Below are positions 1 to 6,945 of a stretch of 12,858 bases of DNA, piece after piece. The stretch comes from an uncultured Marinosulfonomonas sp. (lineage in GTDB: Bacteria; Pseudomonadota; Alphaproteobacteria; Rhodobacterales; Rhodobacteraceae): the NCBI GenBank assembly GCA_947311455.1, contig CAMZKY010000300.1:1-12858 (forward strand). Reading direction: 5' to 3'. A program made the position numbers and the translations under genes. Within the stretch, counting starts at the first letter, position 1; each line of letters opens with the position of its first letter. Below the pieces are notes generated by a model, which was given only the letters and a program-made list of their open reading frames with translations, had not been told where the DNA came from and ran no database searches.

Positions 1-176
1 GAAGTATCGACATCCGCCTTTGGTGCTTTTCGGATTTTGTTCGCAATATCACACGCGATAAGCCTGTCACGTTGATCTTCTTGGGTGATATTAAGTGATA
101 TATCACCCTCTTGGTTACGCAATAATCGAAACAATTGCTGCCGAAGATGGATTTTGGAATTGGCTGCCTTTTGCAT
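1..176 (-). CDS. Partial CDS of unknown function, running off the left edge
   Basis: On the minus strand an ATG at 176-174 opens a frame that stays free of stops to base 1, giving 58 complete codons; the C-terminus lies outside the window. The product begins MQKAANSKIHLRQQLFRLL and continues as a charged, soluble-looking chain rich in Arg, Gln and Asp. I see no signal peptide, membrane segment or recognisable motif. A GGAG lies 11 nt before the ATG, slightly far for a Shine-Dalgarno sequence. Codon choice and amino-acid composition look like real coding sequence, and the gene lies on the same strand as the hydrolase-OsmC gene upstream, about 97 bp away. The family is not recognised. It could still be a chance open frame, because only 58 residues are visible. 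Confidence 0.5.
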   Translation of the reverse strand, partial: MQKAANSKIHLRQQLFRLLRNQEGDISLNITQEDQRDRLIACDIANKIRKAPKADVDT

Positions 177-273
177 ATGGTTGATCACTCCGAAGTTTCG
201 CCCAAATTAAAAGCGAGACCTTAAGAAGATACAGTTTGTGCCACCTCAAAATAATTCTGATTTCCTTTAAGTT

Positions 274-1491
274 TTATTTGCCCAGTTTGGTTTCTATCCG
301 TGAGCTGTGCTCAAGGGTTTTGTGCACGGGGCATTTGTCGGCGATTTCCAGCAGGCGTTTGCGCTGCGCGTCATCAAGATCACCGGTCAGAAAAATCTCA
401 CGGTTGAACTGATCGATCTTTTGCACGGCTTTGCCCGCTTCGGCATCCTGGGCGTGGACTTTGTTATGGGTCACATCCACACGCACCGATTCCAGCGGCC
501 ATTTTTTGCGCCGCGCATACATGCGAATGGTCATGCTGGTGCAGGCTCCTAGCCCTGACGACACAAACCCGTAAGGCGACATGCCCTGATTGGTGCCGCC
601 ATAGGCCAGCGGTTCATCGGCCAAAGCGTGATGGGTCGGGCCGGAGCTGATATCCTGCAAATAGCCGTCCGGGTCGGCCTCGCGCACCCGCACCACCCCT
701 TCGGGCGCGCCGATGGGCGGGGCAGGGGGCGTTAGGCCCAGATACCGATTGGCCCACATGACAATCACCCCCGCCGCATATTCCGCATCCGCCGCTTTGG
801 TGATCAGATGATCGGCCTGATCCAGCGTGACAAAGCTTTTGGGGTGTTTGGCGGCCTTGAAAATATCGGCGGCATTTTCAATCGACACGGTATTGTCCAA
901 GGGGGCGTGCATCACCAACAGCGCCGCCTTCATCGCATGAATGGCTTTGGTCAGCTCTGATTTGGAAATATCGTCAATAAACGCGCGGCCAATTTTAAAG
1001 GGCCGCCCGCCAAGACACACATCGGCAATGCCGTCTTTGCAAATATCCGAAATTGCGTTTTGGAAATTGTGGGTCACATGTTCGGGGTCAAACGGCGCGC
1101 CAAGAGTCACCACGGCTTTGATGCTTGAAATTTGGTTTGCAGCCTTAAGCACCGCCGCCCCGCCCAATGAATGGCCGATCAACATCCCGGGGGCCATGCC
1201 GCGCCCCGCCAGATATTGGGCTGCCAGCACCAAATCATCGACGTTTGAGGAAAAGGTGGTGTTTTCAAATTCGCCATCAGAATGGCCAAGACCGGTAAAA
1301 TCAAACCGCAACACCGCAATCCCTATGGCCGCCAACCGCCCGGCAATGCGCCGCGCGGCGGGGATGTCTTTGGAACAGGTGAAACAATGGGCAAATAATG
1401 CGGTGCCCAAATGCGGCCCCTGCGGCAGATCAAGGCGCGCGGCCAAGGGGGTGCCGGCGTGGCCTGTAAAGGTAATTTTTTCAGTGGTCAT
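274..1491 (-). CDS. Bifunctional alpha/beta-hydrolase and OsmC-family protein
   Basis: A 405-residue fusion. Residues 1 to about 252 form an alpha/beta-hydrolase: the nucleophile elbow is GHSLGG (106-111, Ser108), and D199 and H228 fit the acid and histidine of the triad. Residues from about 270 form an OsmC/Ohr-type domain with its two expected redox cysteines, C317 in SGLGACTS and C387 in DKCPVH. OsmC/Ohr proteins reduce organic or fatty-acid hydroperoxides through such a cysteine pair. The hydrolase may release or bind acyl substrates for it, which is inference. There is no signal peptide, so it is probably cytoplasmic. The ATG at 1491 is supported by AAGGA seven bases upstream. The 100-bp gap on the 5' side holds a striking nested inverted repeat (1530-1571), suggesting regulated expression. 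This hydrolase-OsmC fusion is a known architecture in proteobacteria. The physiological substrate cannot be read from sequence. Confidence 0.93.
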   Translation of the reverse strand: MTTEKITFTGHAGTPLAARLDLPQGPHLGTALFAHCFTCSKDIPAARRIAGRLAAIGIAVLRFDFTGLGHSDGEFENTTFSSNVDDLVLAAQYLAGRGMAPGMLIGHSLGGAAVLKAANQISSIKAVVTLGAPFDPEHVTHNFQNAISDICKDGIADVCLGGRPFKIGRAFIDDISKSELTKAIHAMKAALLVMHAPLDNTVSIENAADIFKAAKHPKSFVTLDQADHLITKAADAEYAAGVIVMWANRYLGLTPPAPPIGAPEGVVRVREADPDGYLQDISSGPTHHALADEPLAYGGTNQGMSPYGFVSSGLGACTSMTIRMYARRKKWPLESVRVDVTHNKVHAQDAEAGKAVQKIDQFNREIFLTGDLDDAQRKRLLEIADKCPVHKTLEHSSRIETKLGK

Positions 1492-1529
1492 CGGCTCATC
1501 CTTTATGCTTGAATAAAAGATGGTCTTTT

Positions 1530-1571
1530 GTGTCGTGAACTACAAGGTGCTTGTCATTATGTTCACGACAC
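1530..1571. promoter_or_regulatory. Nested inverted repeat, candidate operator upstream of hydrolase-OsmC
   Basis: GTGTCGTGAAC (1530-1540) and GTTCACGACAC (1561-1571) are perfect 11-bp inverted arms separated by 20 bp. Inside the spacer lies a second palindrome, ACAAG-GTG-CTTGT (1542-1554). The element sits 39-80 bp upstream of the hydrolase-OsmC start and just past the helicase stop. For a leftward transcript no U-run follows the stem, so a terminator is unlikely. The inner palindrome loosely recalls TACAA/TTGTA-type operators of MarR-family OhrR regulators, which control ohr/osmC genes, but no such regulator is in the window. Operator function is inference. Confidence 0.5.
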
Positions 1572-1594
1572 GGTGTTTTTATGTGCAGGGAATA

Positions 1595-3133
1595 TTATTC
1601 AGATACCGCCTGGTCCGGTGTATTTTCTACAACATCCGTGGTTTCAACACTGTCTTTGGATTCCACAATCTCGGGTTCCGGCTCTGGCGTAGGCTCGGGG
1701 ATTGGCCCGCGGCGTTCATCAAAGCTTTTGCCAATGAAATCGGGCATATGATTGCCCATTCCGACAACACGGTTTCCGCCCCCCCGATTGTCGCGGTTAC
1801 GATTGGTGTTGTTCTGGCGTGGCTCGCGTTTTTGCGGCTGAGGTTTTGGCTGTGGATCAGGCTGAGTTTGTTGTGGCTGTGCCTCGGTTTGCGGCGCGTC
1901 GGCCTGCTGCTTGGGCTTGCGCACACGGCGCGTGCGTTTGGGTTTTTCGGCCTCGTCCGCTTTTTTGTCTTCGACGGGTTTTGCGGCTTTGATCGGGCTG
2001 TCCAGACGGGGGATCTTGTGCTTTACCAGACGTTCGATATCTTCCAGATTTTTTTCATCACGCGGGATGCAAATCATCAAGGCGGTGCCGAATTTTCCGG
2101 CGCGCCCTGTGCGGCCAATCCGGTGCACGTAATCTTCGGCGTGGCTTGGCACATCGAAATTAAACACATGGCTTACGTCAGGGATATCAAGGCCGCGTGC
2201 GGCAACATCGGAGGCACACAGAAACTTGATCGAGCCGTCCCGAAAGCCGGCCAATACTTCCATACGTTTGGATTGATCCAGATCGCCGTGAATGGGTTCG
2301 GCGTTATATCCGTGCTTTTTCAAAGATTTGGCGGCGATATCCACGTCCATCTTGCGATTGCAGAACACAATCGCACTGGTGCATTTATCACCTTCCTGTT
2401 CAATCATTGCCCGCAACAGATCGCGTTTATCTTTGACCAAACGGTCTTTGCGCCCTGACAACATCACCACGCCTTGGGTGATGTTTTCGTTGGTTGTTGC
2501 GGCGCGGGCCACTTCGATTTTGGCCGGGTTTGACAGGAATGTGTTGGTGATCCGTTCAATTTCAGGGGCCATTGTGGCACTGAAAAACAGGGTCTGGCGG
2601 GTAAAAGGGGTCAGGCTGAAGATGCGTTCGATATCGGGGATAAAGCCCATATCAAGCATCCGGTCGGCTTCGTCCACCACCATGATTTGAACGCCAGTCA
2701 GCATCAGTTTGCCGCGCTCAAAATGATCCAGTAGACGGCCGGGCGTGGCAATTAGCACATCAACGCCACGATCAATCAGGCGATCCTGATCTTTGAAGGA
2801 CACGCCGCCAATCAGCAAGGCTTTGGAGAGCCGGCTGCCTTTGGCATAGGTATCAAAATTTTCGGCAACCTGTGCGGCCAGTTCCCGCGTTGGGGCCAGA
2901 ACCAAAGAGCGCGGCATACGCGCCCGCGCGCGGCCTTTGCCCAGCAAGGTGATCATCGGCAAGACAAAACCGGCAGTTTTACCAGTTCCGGTTTGGGCGA
3001 TCCCCAAAACATCGCGCCCTTCTAAAGTGGGCGGAATGGCCCCCGCCTGAATGGGGGTTGGTGTCTCGTATCCAGCGGTTTCAACAGCTTTTAATACTTT
3101 GGGATCAAGATTTAGGTCAGCGAATTTTGTCAT
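1595..3133 (-). CDS. rhlE: DEAD-box ATP-dependent RNA helicase, RhlE-like
   Basis: A 512-residue superfamily-2 RNA helicase that unwinds short RNA duplexes using ATP, typically in ribosome assembly, mRNA turnover and cold adaptation. The motifs appear in order: Q motif around F4-Q29, motif I AQTGTGKT (46-53), Ia PTRELA (81-86), TPGR (130-133), DEAD (154-157), SAT (185-187), then in RecA domain 2 ARGLDIP and HRIGRTGRAG. The core ends near residue 385. The remaining 125 or so residues are a low-complexity tail, first Lys/Arg-rich, then Gln/Pro repeats, an Arg/Asn/Gly stretch and an acidic end, which probably binds RNA or partners. ATG at 3133 fits the family N-terminus (MTKFADLNL), although only a weak GGA precedes it. 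A leader hairpin lies just upstream. Assignment to RhlE rather than another DEAD-box subgroup rests on overall resemblance and is less certain than the helicase call. Confidence 0.95.
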   Translation of the reverse strand: MTKFADLNLDPKVLKAVETAGYETPTPIQAGAIPPTLEGRDVLGIAQTGTGKTAGFVLPMITLLGKGRARARMPRSLVLAPTRELAAQVAENFDTYAKGSRLSKALLIGGVSFKDQDRLIDRGVDVLIATPGRLLDHFERGKLMLTGVQIMVVDEADRMLDMGFIPDIERIFSLTPFTRQTLFFSATMAPEIERITNTFLSNPAKIEVARAATTNENITQGVVMLSGRKDRLVKDKRDLLRAMIEQEGDKCTSAIVFCNRKMDVDIAAKSLKKHGYNAEPIHGDLDQSKRMEVLAGFRDGSIKFLCASDVAARGLDIPDVSHVFNFDVPSHAEDYVHRIGRTGRAGKFGTALMICIPRDEKNLEDIERLVKHKIPRLDSPIKAAKPVEDKKADEAEKPKRTRRVRKPKQQADAPQTEAQPQQTQPDPQPKPQPQKREPRQNNTNRNRDNRGGGNRVVGMGNHMPDFIGKSFDERRGPIPEPTPEPEPEIVESKDSVETTDVVENTPDQAVSE

Positions 3134-3147
3134 TACTATCCGTGTTC

Positions 3148-3166
3148 TACGGCAGACTTCGCCGTA
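3148..3166 (-). promoter_or_regulatory. Hairpin in the helicase 5' leader
   Basis: On the minus strand TACGGC and GCCGTA form a perfect 6-bp stem with a 7-nt loop, ending 15 nt before the helicase ATG. A second weaker stem (ACCAA/TTGGT extended by GCC/GGC across a 2-nt bulge, 3194-3216) lies further upstream. The whole 218-bp gap back to prfC holds no gene and no clear terminator. DEAD-box helicase genes are often controlled through structured leaders, so this may regulate translation or mRNA stability. The structure is seen; the function is inferred. Confidence 0.35.
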
Positions 3167-3351
3167 TCGGTTTTCGAAGCACTGGCCCGTATGGCCACAC
3201 CAAATTTGTTGGTGGCTCCTGAATATGGTTCACCTACTGAATATATTGCTCGGGGTCAATGTAGCAGTGTGAATCGTGATCAATCCAGCTGTTTTATGTT
3301 GATTGTTTCCGGTTCAAGAACAGTAAGCGGGAGGGGGCTGATGAATGGCGA

Positions 3352-4959
3352 TCACACCATCATTTCTTTGGTTGATGTTAGCTTTAGTTCGGGGTAATCG
3401 CGCTCAACCCGATCAATATCCCACTGTAATCTAGTCAAATATACCACATCACCATCATTGTCTGTTGCCATGTGCATCTTGTTTGTATTTGCAAAGGCTG
3501 CAACTTTGTCTTTGTCGCCGGCAACCCATCTGGCCGAGGTAAATTGGCTGTTTTCGAATCGAACCGGCAGATTATATTCCTGTTCAATTCGGCTCGCGAG
3601 CACTTCAAATTGCAACGCGCCCACAACACCCACAATAAAACCTGAGCCGATCATTGGTTTGAACACCTTGGCAGCGCCTTCTTCTGCAAATTGCATTAAT
3701 GCCTTTTCCAAGTGTTTTGATTTCATCGGATCCATGGCGCGCACCCCCTGCAGGAGTTCGGGGGCAAACGAAGGAATGCCGGTAACCCGCAGCATTTCGC
3801 CTTCGGTTAACGTATCGCCAATGCGCAATTGGCCGTGATTGGGAATGCCAATGATGTCACCTGCCCACGCCTCCTCGGCCAATTCGCGATCTGCGGCAAG
3901 GAATAGTACCGGATTGGAAATGGACATCTGTTTTTTGCTGCGCACATGGGTTAATTTCATGCCGCGTTTAAAATGCCCCGAGGCCATTCTGACAAAGGCC
4001 ACACGATCGCGGTGTTTGGCGTCCATGTTGGCTTGCACTTTAAATACAAATCCAGCCACTTTCTTTTCTTCGGGGCGCATATAACGCGGTTCGGCTTTCT
4101 GGGGCTGTGGCTCTGGCCCGAATTCGGCGATGCCGTTCATCAGTTCCTGAACGCCAAAAGAATTGATCGCCGAGCCAAACCAAATTGGTGTTAAGGTGCC
4201 ATCATGCAGGGCTTTTTTGTCGAGTGGTGGTAACAGTTCTCGTACCATTTCGATTTCTTCACGAAATTTCTCAAGCAAAGCGGCTGGCACATGCTCCTCG
4301 AATTTTGGATCATCCAACCCATTGATTTCAACACTTTCGGCAATCTTGTTACGATCCGCCCGATCCATGATTTCAAGGCGGTCGCGCAGCAGATCATAAC
4401 AGCCGATAAATTCGCGCCCAACCCCGATGGGCCAGCTGGCGGGGGTTACATCAATCGCCAGGTTATCTTGAATTTCGTCAATGATATCAAACGTGTCGCG
4501 GCTTTCCCGATCCATTTTATTACAGAATGTCAGGATCGGCAAATCGCGCAGGCGGCACACTTCAAACAGTTTCTGGGTTTGGCTTTCGATACCTTTGGCG
4601 CCATCAATCACCATCACAGCCGCATCAACCGCCGTTAGGGTGCGATAGGTATCTTCGGAAAAATCCGAGTGACCCGGGGTATCCACCAGATTAAAGCGGT
4701 AGTCGCCAAAATCAAACGACATGGCCGAGGCAGAAACCGAAATCCCGCGTTCCTGCTCCATTTTCATATAGTCAGATCGCGTACGTCGTGCTTCGCCTTT
4801 AGCGCGCACTTGTCCGGCCATTTGGATTGCACCACCATAGAGCAGAAATTTTTCCGTTAGCGTGGTTTTTCCGGCATCGGGATGCGAAATAATCGCAAAC
4901 GTCCGGCGGCGGGCAATTTCGGCGGGCAGGTCGGGGGTATGGGGGGCAATATCTGACAT
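3352..4959 (-). CDS. prfC: Peptide chain release factor 3 (RF3)
   Basis: A 535-residue translational GTPase that removes RF1/RF2 from the ribosome after peptide release. The GTPase motifs are complete: G1 SHPDAGKTT (25-33), G2 around RGISV (71-75), G3 DTPGH (93-97) and G4 NKMD (147-150). These are followed by the domain II/III region typical of RF3, with MIGSGFIVGVVGALQFEVL near residues 440-460. Length matches the family (about 530). The SHPDAGKTT form of G1 and the absence of EF-G domains IV and V separate it from EF-G. The ATG at 4959 gives the expected N-terminus but has no Shine-Dalgarno; a GC-only hairpin ends exactly at the base before it. The gene lies 45 bp after the two-domain ABC ATPase on the same strand and may share its transcript. 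A short wobble-containing stem (ATGGTG/CGCCAT) overlaps the stop codon but lacks a U-run. Confidence 0.96.
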   Translation of the reverse strand: MSDIAPHTPDLPAEIARRRTFAIISHPDAGKTTLTEKFLLYGGAIQMAGQVRAKGEARRTRSDYMKMEQERGISVSASAMSFDFGDYRFNLVDTPGHSDFSEDTYRTLTAVDAAVMVIDGAKGIESQTQKLFEVCRLRDLPILTFCNKMDRESRDTFDIIDEIQDNLAIDVTPASWPIGVGREFIGCYDLLRDRLEIMDRADRNKIAESVEINGLDDPKFEEHVPAALLEKFREEIEMVRELLPPLDKKALHDGTLTPIWFGSAINSFGVQELMNGIAEFGPEPQPQKAEPRYMRPEEKKVAGFVFKVQANMDAKHRDRVAFVRMASGHFKRGMKLTHVRSKKQMSISNPVLFLAADRELAEEAWAGDIIGIPNHGQLRIGDTLTEGEMLRVTGIPSFAPELLQGVRAMDPMKSKHLEKALMQFAEEGAAKVFKPMIGSGFIVGVVGALQFEVLASRIEQEYNLPVRFENSQFTSARWVAGDKDKVAAFANTNKMHMATDNDGDVVYLTRLQWDIDRVERDYPELKLTSTKEMMV

Positions 4960-4979
4960 GGCGGCGGTATAGCGCCGCC
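4960..4979 (-). promoter_or_regulatory. prfC: GC-only hairpin abutting the prfC start codon
   Basis: On the minus strand GGCGGCG (4979-4973) pairs perfectly with CGCCGCC (4966-4960) around the 6-nt loop CTATAC, and the next base is the A of the prfC ATG. The stem occupies the place where a Shine-Dalgarno sequence would be, and none is seen. There is no U-run, so it is not a standard terminator. It may restrain prfC translation or stop ribosomes reading through from the ABC gene. Structure is seen, role is inference. Confidence 0.45.
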
Positions 4980-5004
4980 ATGGCGTAAGGGCAATGCGAC
5001 TGAA

Positions 5005-6846
5005 CTAGATTTCGTTGGTTAACACAAAATGGCCAGGCCCGACTTCTTTGTAGACACTGGGTTCGGGGGTGTAATCCAGTGGAAAAATCGGTGAGGGGAT
5101 CGGTTTGAAATTCAGATCCTTTTCGCTTTTGCGATTGCGCGGATCGGCGATAGGCACCGCAGACAACAGGGTTTGGGTATAGGAATGCTGCGGATTTTCG
5201 AACACGGCAGCGCGCGGCCCGATTTCAACGATTCGGCCCAGATACATCACCGCAGTGCGATGACTAACCCGTTCAACAACGGCCATGTCGTGGCTGATAA
5301 ACAAGAACGAAATACCCAAATCGGCCTGCAATTCCATCATCAAATTTAGCACTTGCGCCTGCACTGTCACATCAAGGGCGGATACGGATTCATCGGCGAT
5401 AATTAGTTTCGGATTCAGGGCCAAAGCACGGGCAATCGCAACGCGCTGACGTTGGCCGCCAGACAATTCATGCGGATAACGGCGCATGAAATCGCGCGGC
5501 AATTCCACCCGATCAAATAAGGTGGCAACCCGATCATGCAGGGCGCTTCCACGTTCCATATCATAGTTTAACAGGGGCTCGGCCACTTGATCCGACAGGC
5601 GCATTTGTGGGTTAAGCGAGGCAAACGGATCCTGAAACACCATTTGCATGTCTTTGCGTGCCTCGCGCAATTCGTTTTGATCAAGCGCTAAAACATCGCG
5701 GCCACCCAGAATGATTTCGCCGGATTGTGGCTCATTCAGGCGCAGGATCGAACGACCCGCCGACGATTTTCCACAACCGCTTTCACCAACAAGTGACAGT
5801 GTTTCGCCCACGTTAATATCAAACGACACATCCTCAACCGCATGCACGTTGGAAATGGTGCGTCGCAACAAACCGCCTTTGACGGGGAAGCGCTGCACCA
5901 GATTTTTAACTTCGAGCAGTTTTTCATCACTGGCAAAAATGGGTTGCGGATTGTTGCTGCTTGCCACACCCAGAATGCGCATCGGTTCGGGGGCGGATTT
6001 GCCGCGCATTTCGCCAAGTTTGGGGACTGCAGCCAGCAGGGCTTTTGTGTAATCTTTTTGCGGATTTTCAAATATATCGGTGACGGAGCCTTCTTCGACC
6101 ATATTACCCCGAAACATCACCACAACACGGTCCGCCATTTGGGCAACCACCGCCATATCATGGGTGATGAACAAAACTGCAGTGCCGGTTTCGCGTTTCA
6201 GCCGATCAATCAAGGCCAGAATTTCAGCTTGAATGGTCACATCCAGGGCAGTGGTTGGCTCATCTGCGATCAAAACACGCGGCTCGCAGGCCAAGGCCAT
6301 GGCAATCACCACACGTTGGCGCATACCGCCGGACAATTCGTGTGGATATTGTTTCAAGCGACGTTCAGGTTCGGGAATGCGCACTTGCTTTAGCAATTCA
6401 AGGGCACGCGCACGCGCCTGAGCTTTGTTCATGCCTTTGTGGACGATCAATCCTTCGGCAAGCTGGCGCTCGATGGTGAATACCGGATTAAGGGATGTCA
6501 TCGGTTCCTGAAAAATCATCCCGATCTCGTTGCCGCGAATGGTGCGCATTAGATTGTTTTCAGCATGGGCTAGATCAATGGCCCCTTTACCATCGCCGTA
6601 ATCACCACGATTAAACAGGATTTTACCATTGGTAATCGTACCGCCACCAAATTCAACAAGGCGAATTAGAGAGAGGGAGGAAACCGATTTACCAGAACCG
6701 GATTCGCCAACTACACAAACCGTTTCCCCCGGATTAATGCTAAACGAGATATCCTCAACACCAACCACAGGGCCATCTTTGGTGCTAAACTCGACTTTGA
6801 GGTTTTCAATGGAAACAAGCGGGGTCGTTTCGGAAGTATCAAGCAT
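5005..6846 (-). CDS. Peptide/nickel-type ABC transporter, two fused ATP-binding domains
   Basis: A 613-residue cytoplasmic protein made of two ABC ATPases in tandem, as in GsiA or YejF, equivalent to DppD plus DppF. The first domain has Walker A GESGSGKS (47-54), signature LSGGMRQR (172-179) and Walker B LIADEPTTALD (193-203). The second, from about residue 310, has GESGCGKS, LSGGQRQR and IADESVSALD. Each is followed by an oligopeptide-type C-terminal extension (NPQKDYTKALLAAVP and NPQHSYTQTLLSAVP). Such proteins drive uptake of di/oligopeptides or similar solutes. The substrate cannot be told because no permease or periplasmic binding protein gene is adjacent: the upstream neighbour is a Hint protein and the downstream one is prfC. 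All catalytic motifs look intact. ATG at 6846 is the only good start in frame; AAGGGA lies 13 nt upstream, a long spacing. Confidence 0.94.
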   Translation of the reverse strand: MLDTSETTPLVSIENLKVEFSTKDGPVVGVEDISFSINPGETVCVVGESGSGKSVSSLSLIRLVEFGGGTITNGKILFNRGDYGDGKGAIDLAHAENNLMRTIRGNEIGMIFQEPMTSLNPVFTIERQLAEGLIVHKGMNKAQARARALELLKQVRIPEPERRLKQYPHELSGGMRQRVVIAMALACEPRVLIADEPTTALDVTIQAEILALIDRLKRETGTAVLFITHDMAVVAQMADRVVVMFRGNMVEEGSVTDIFENPQKDYTKALLAAVPKLGEMRGKSAPEPMRILGVASSNNPQPIFASDEKLLEVKNLVQRFPVKGGLLRRTISNVHAVEDVSFDINVGETLSLVGESGCGKSSAGRSILRLNEPQSGEIILGGRDVLALDQNELREARKDMQMVFQDPFASLNPQMRLSDQVAEPLLNYDMERGSALHDRVATLFDRVELPRDFMRRYPHELSGGQRQRVAIARALALNPKLIIADESVSALDVTVQAQVLNLMMELQADLGISFLFISHDMAVVERVSHRTAVMYLGRIVEIGPRAAVFENPQHSYTQTLLSAVPIADPRNRKSEKDLNFKPIPSPIFPLDYTPEPSVYKEVGPGHFVLTNEI

Positions 6847-6882
6847 TGTGTGGCAGTCATCCCTTGGAATATATTTTGGGTG

Positions 6883-6910
6883 ACATTAGCGTGCTTTACC
6901 AGCAAGTCAA
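6883..6910 (-). promoter_or_regulatory. Candidate sigma-70 promoter for the ABC ATPase gene (and possibly prfC)
   Basis: On the minus strand TTGACT (6910-6905) and TAATGT (6888-6883) are separated by 16 bp. The -35 matches consensus at 5 of 6 positions, the -10 at only 3 of 6. Transcription would start near 6876, leaving a leader of about 30 nt before the ATG at 6846. It sits in the 99-bp gap after the Hint gene, fitting an independent ABC-prfC transcript. The weak -10 keeps confidence low. Confidence 0.3.
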
Positions 6911-6945
6911 ATATTGAGTGTCTTAATTTGGCGATTAACCTTGGG

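Noticed and set aside
1520..2458. Long plus-strand open frame (312 codons) opposite the helicase tail, hydrophobic in places
   Set aside because: It is antisense to the helicase coding sequence, rich in Phe, Gly and His as expected of a complement frame, and the helicase motifs in the other strand are unmistakable.
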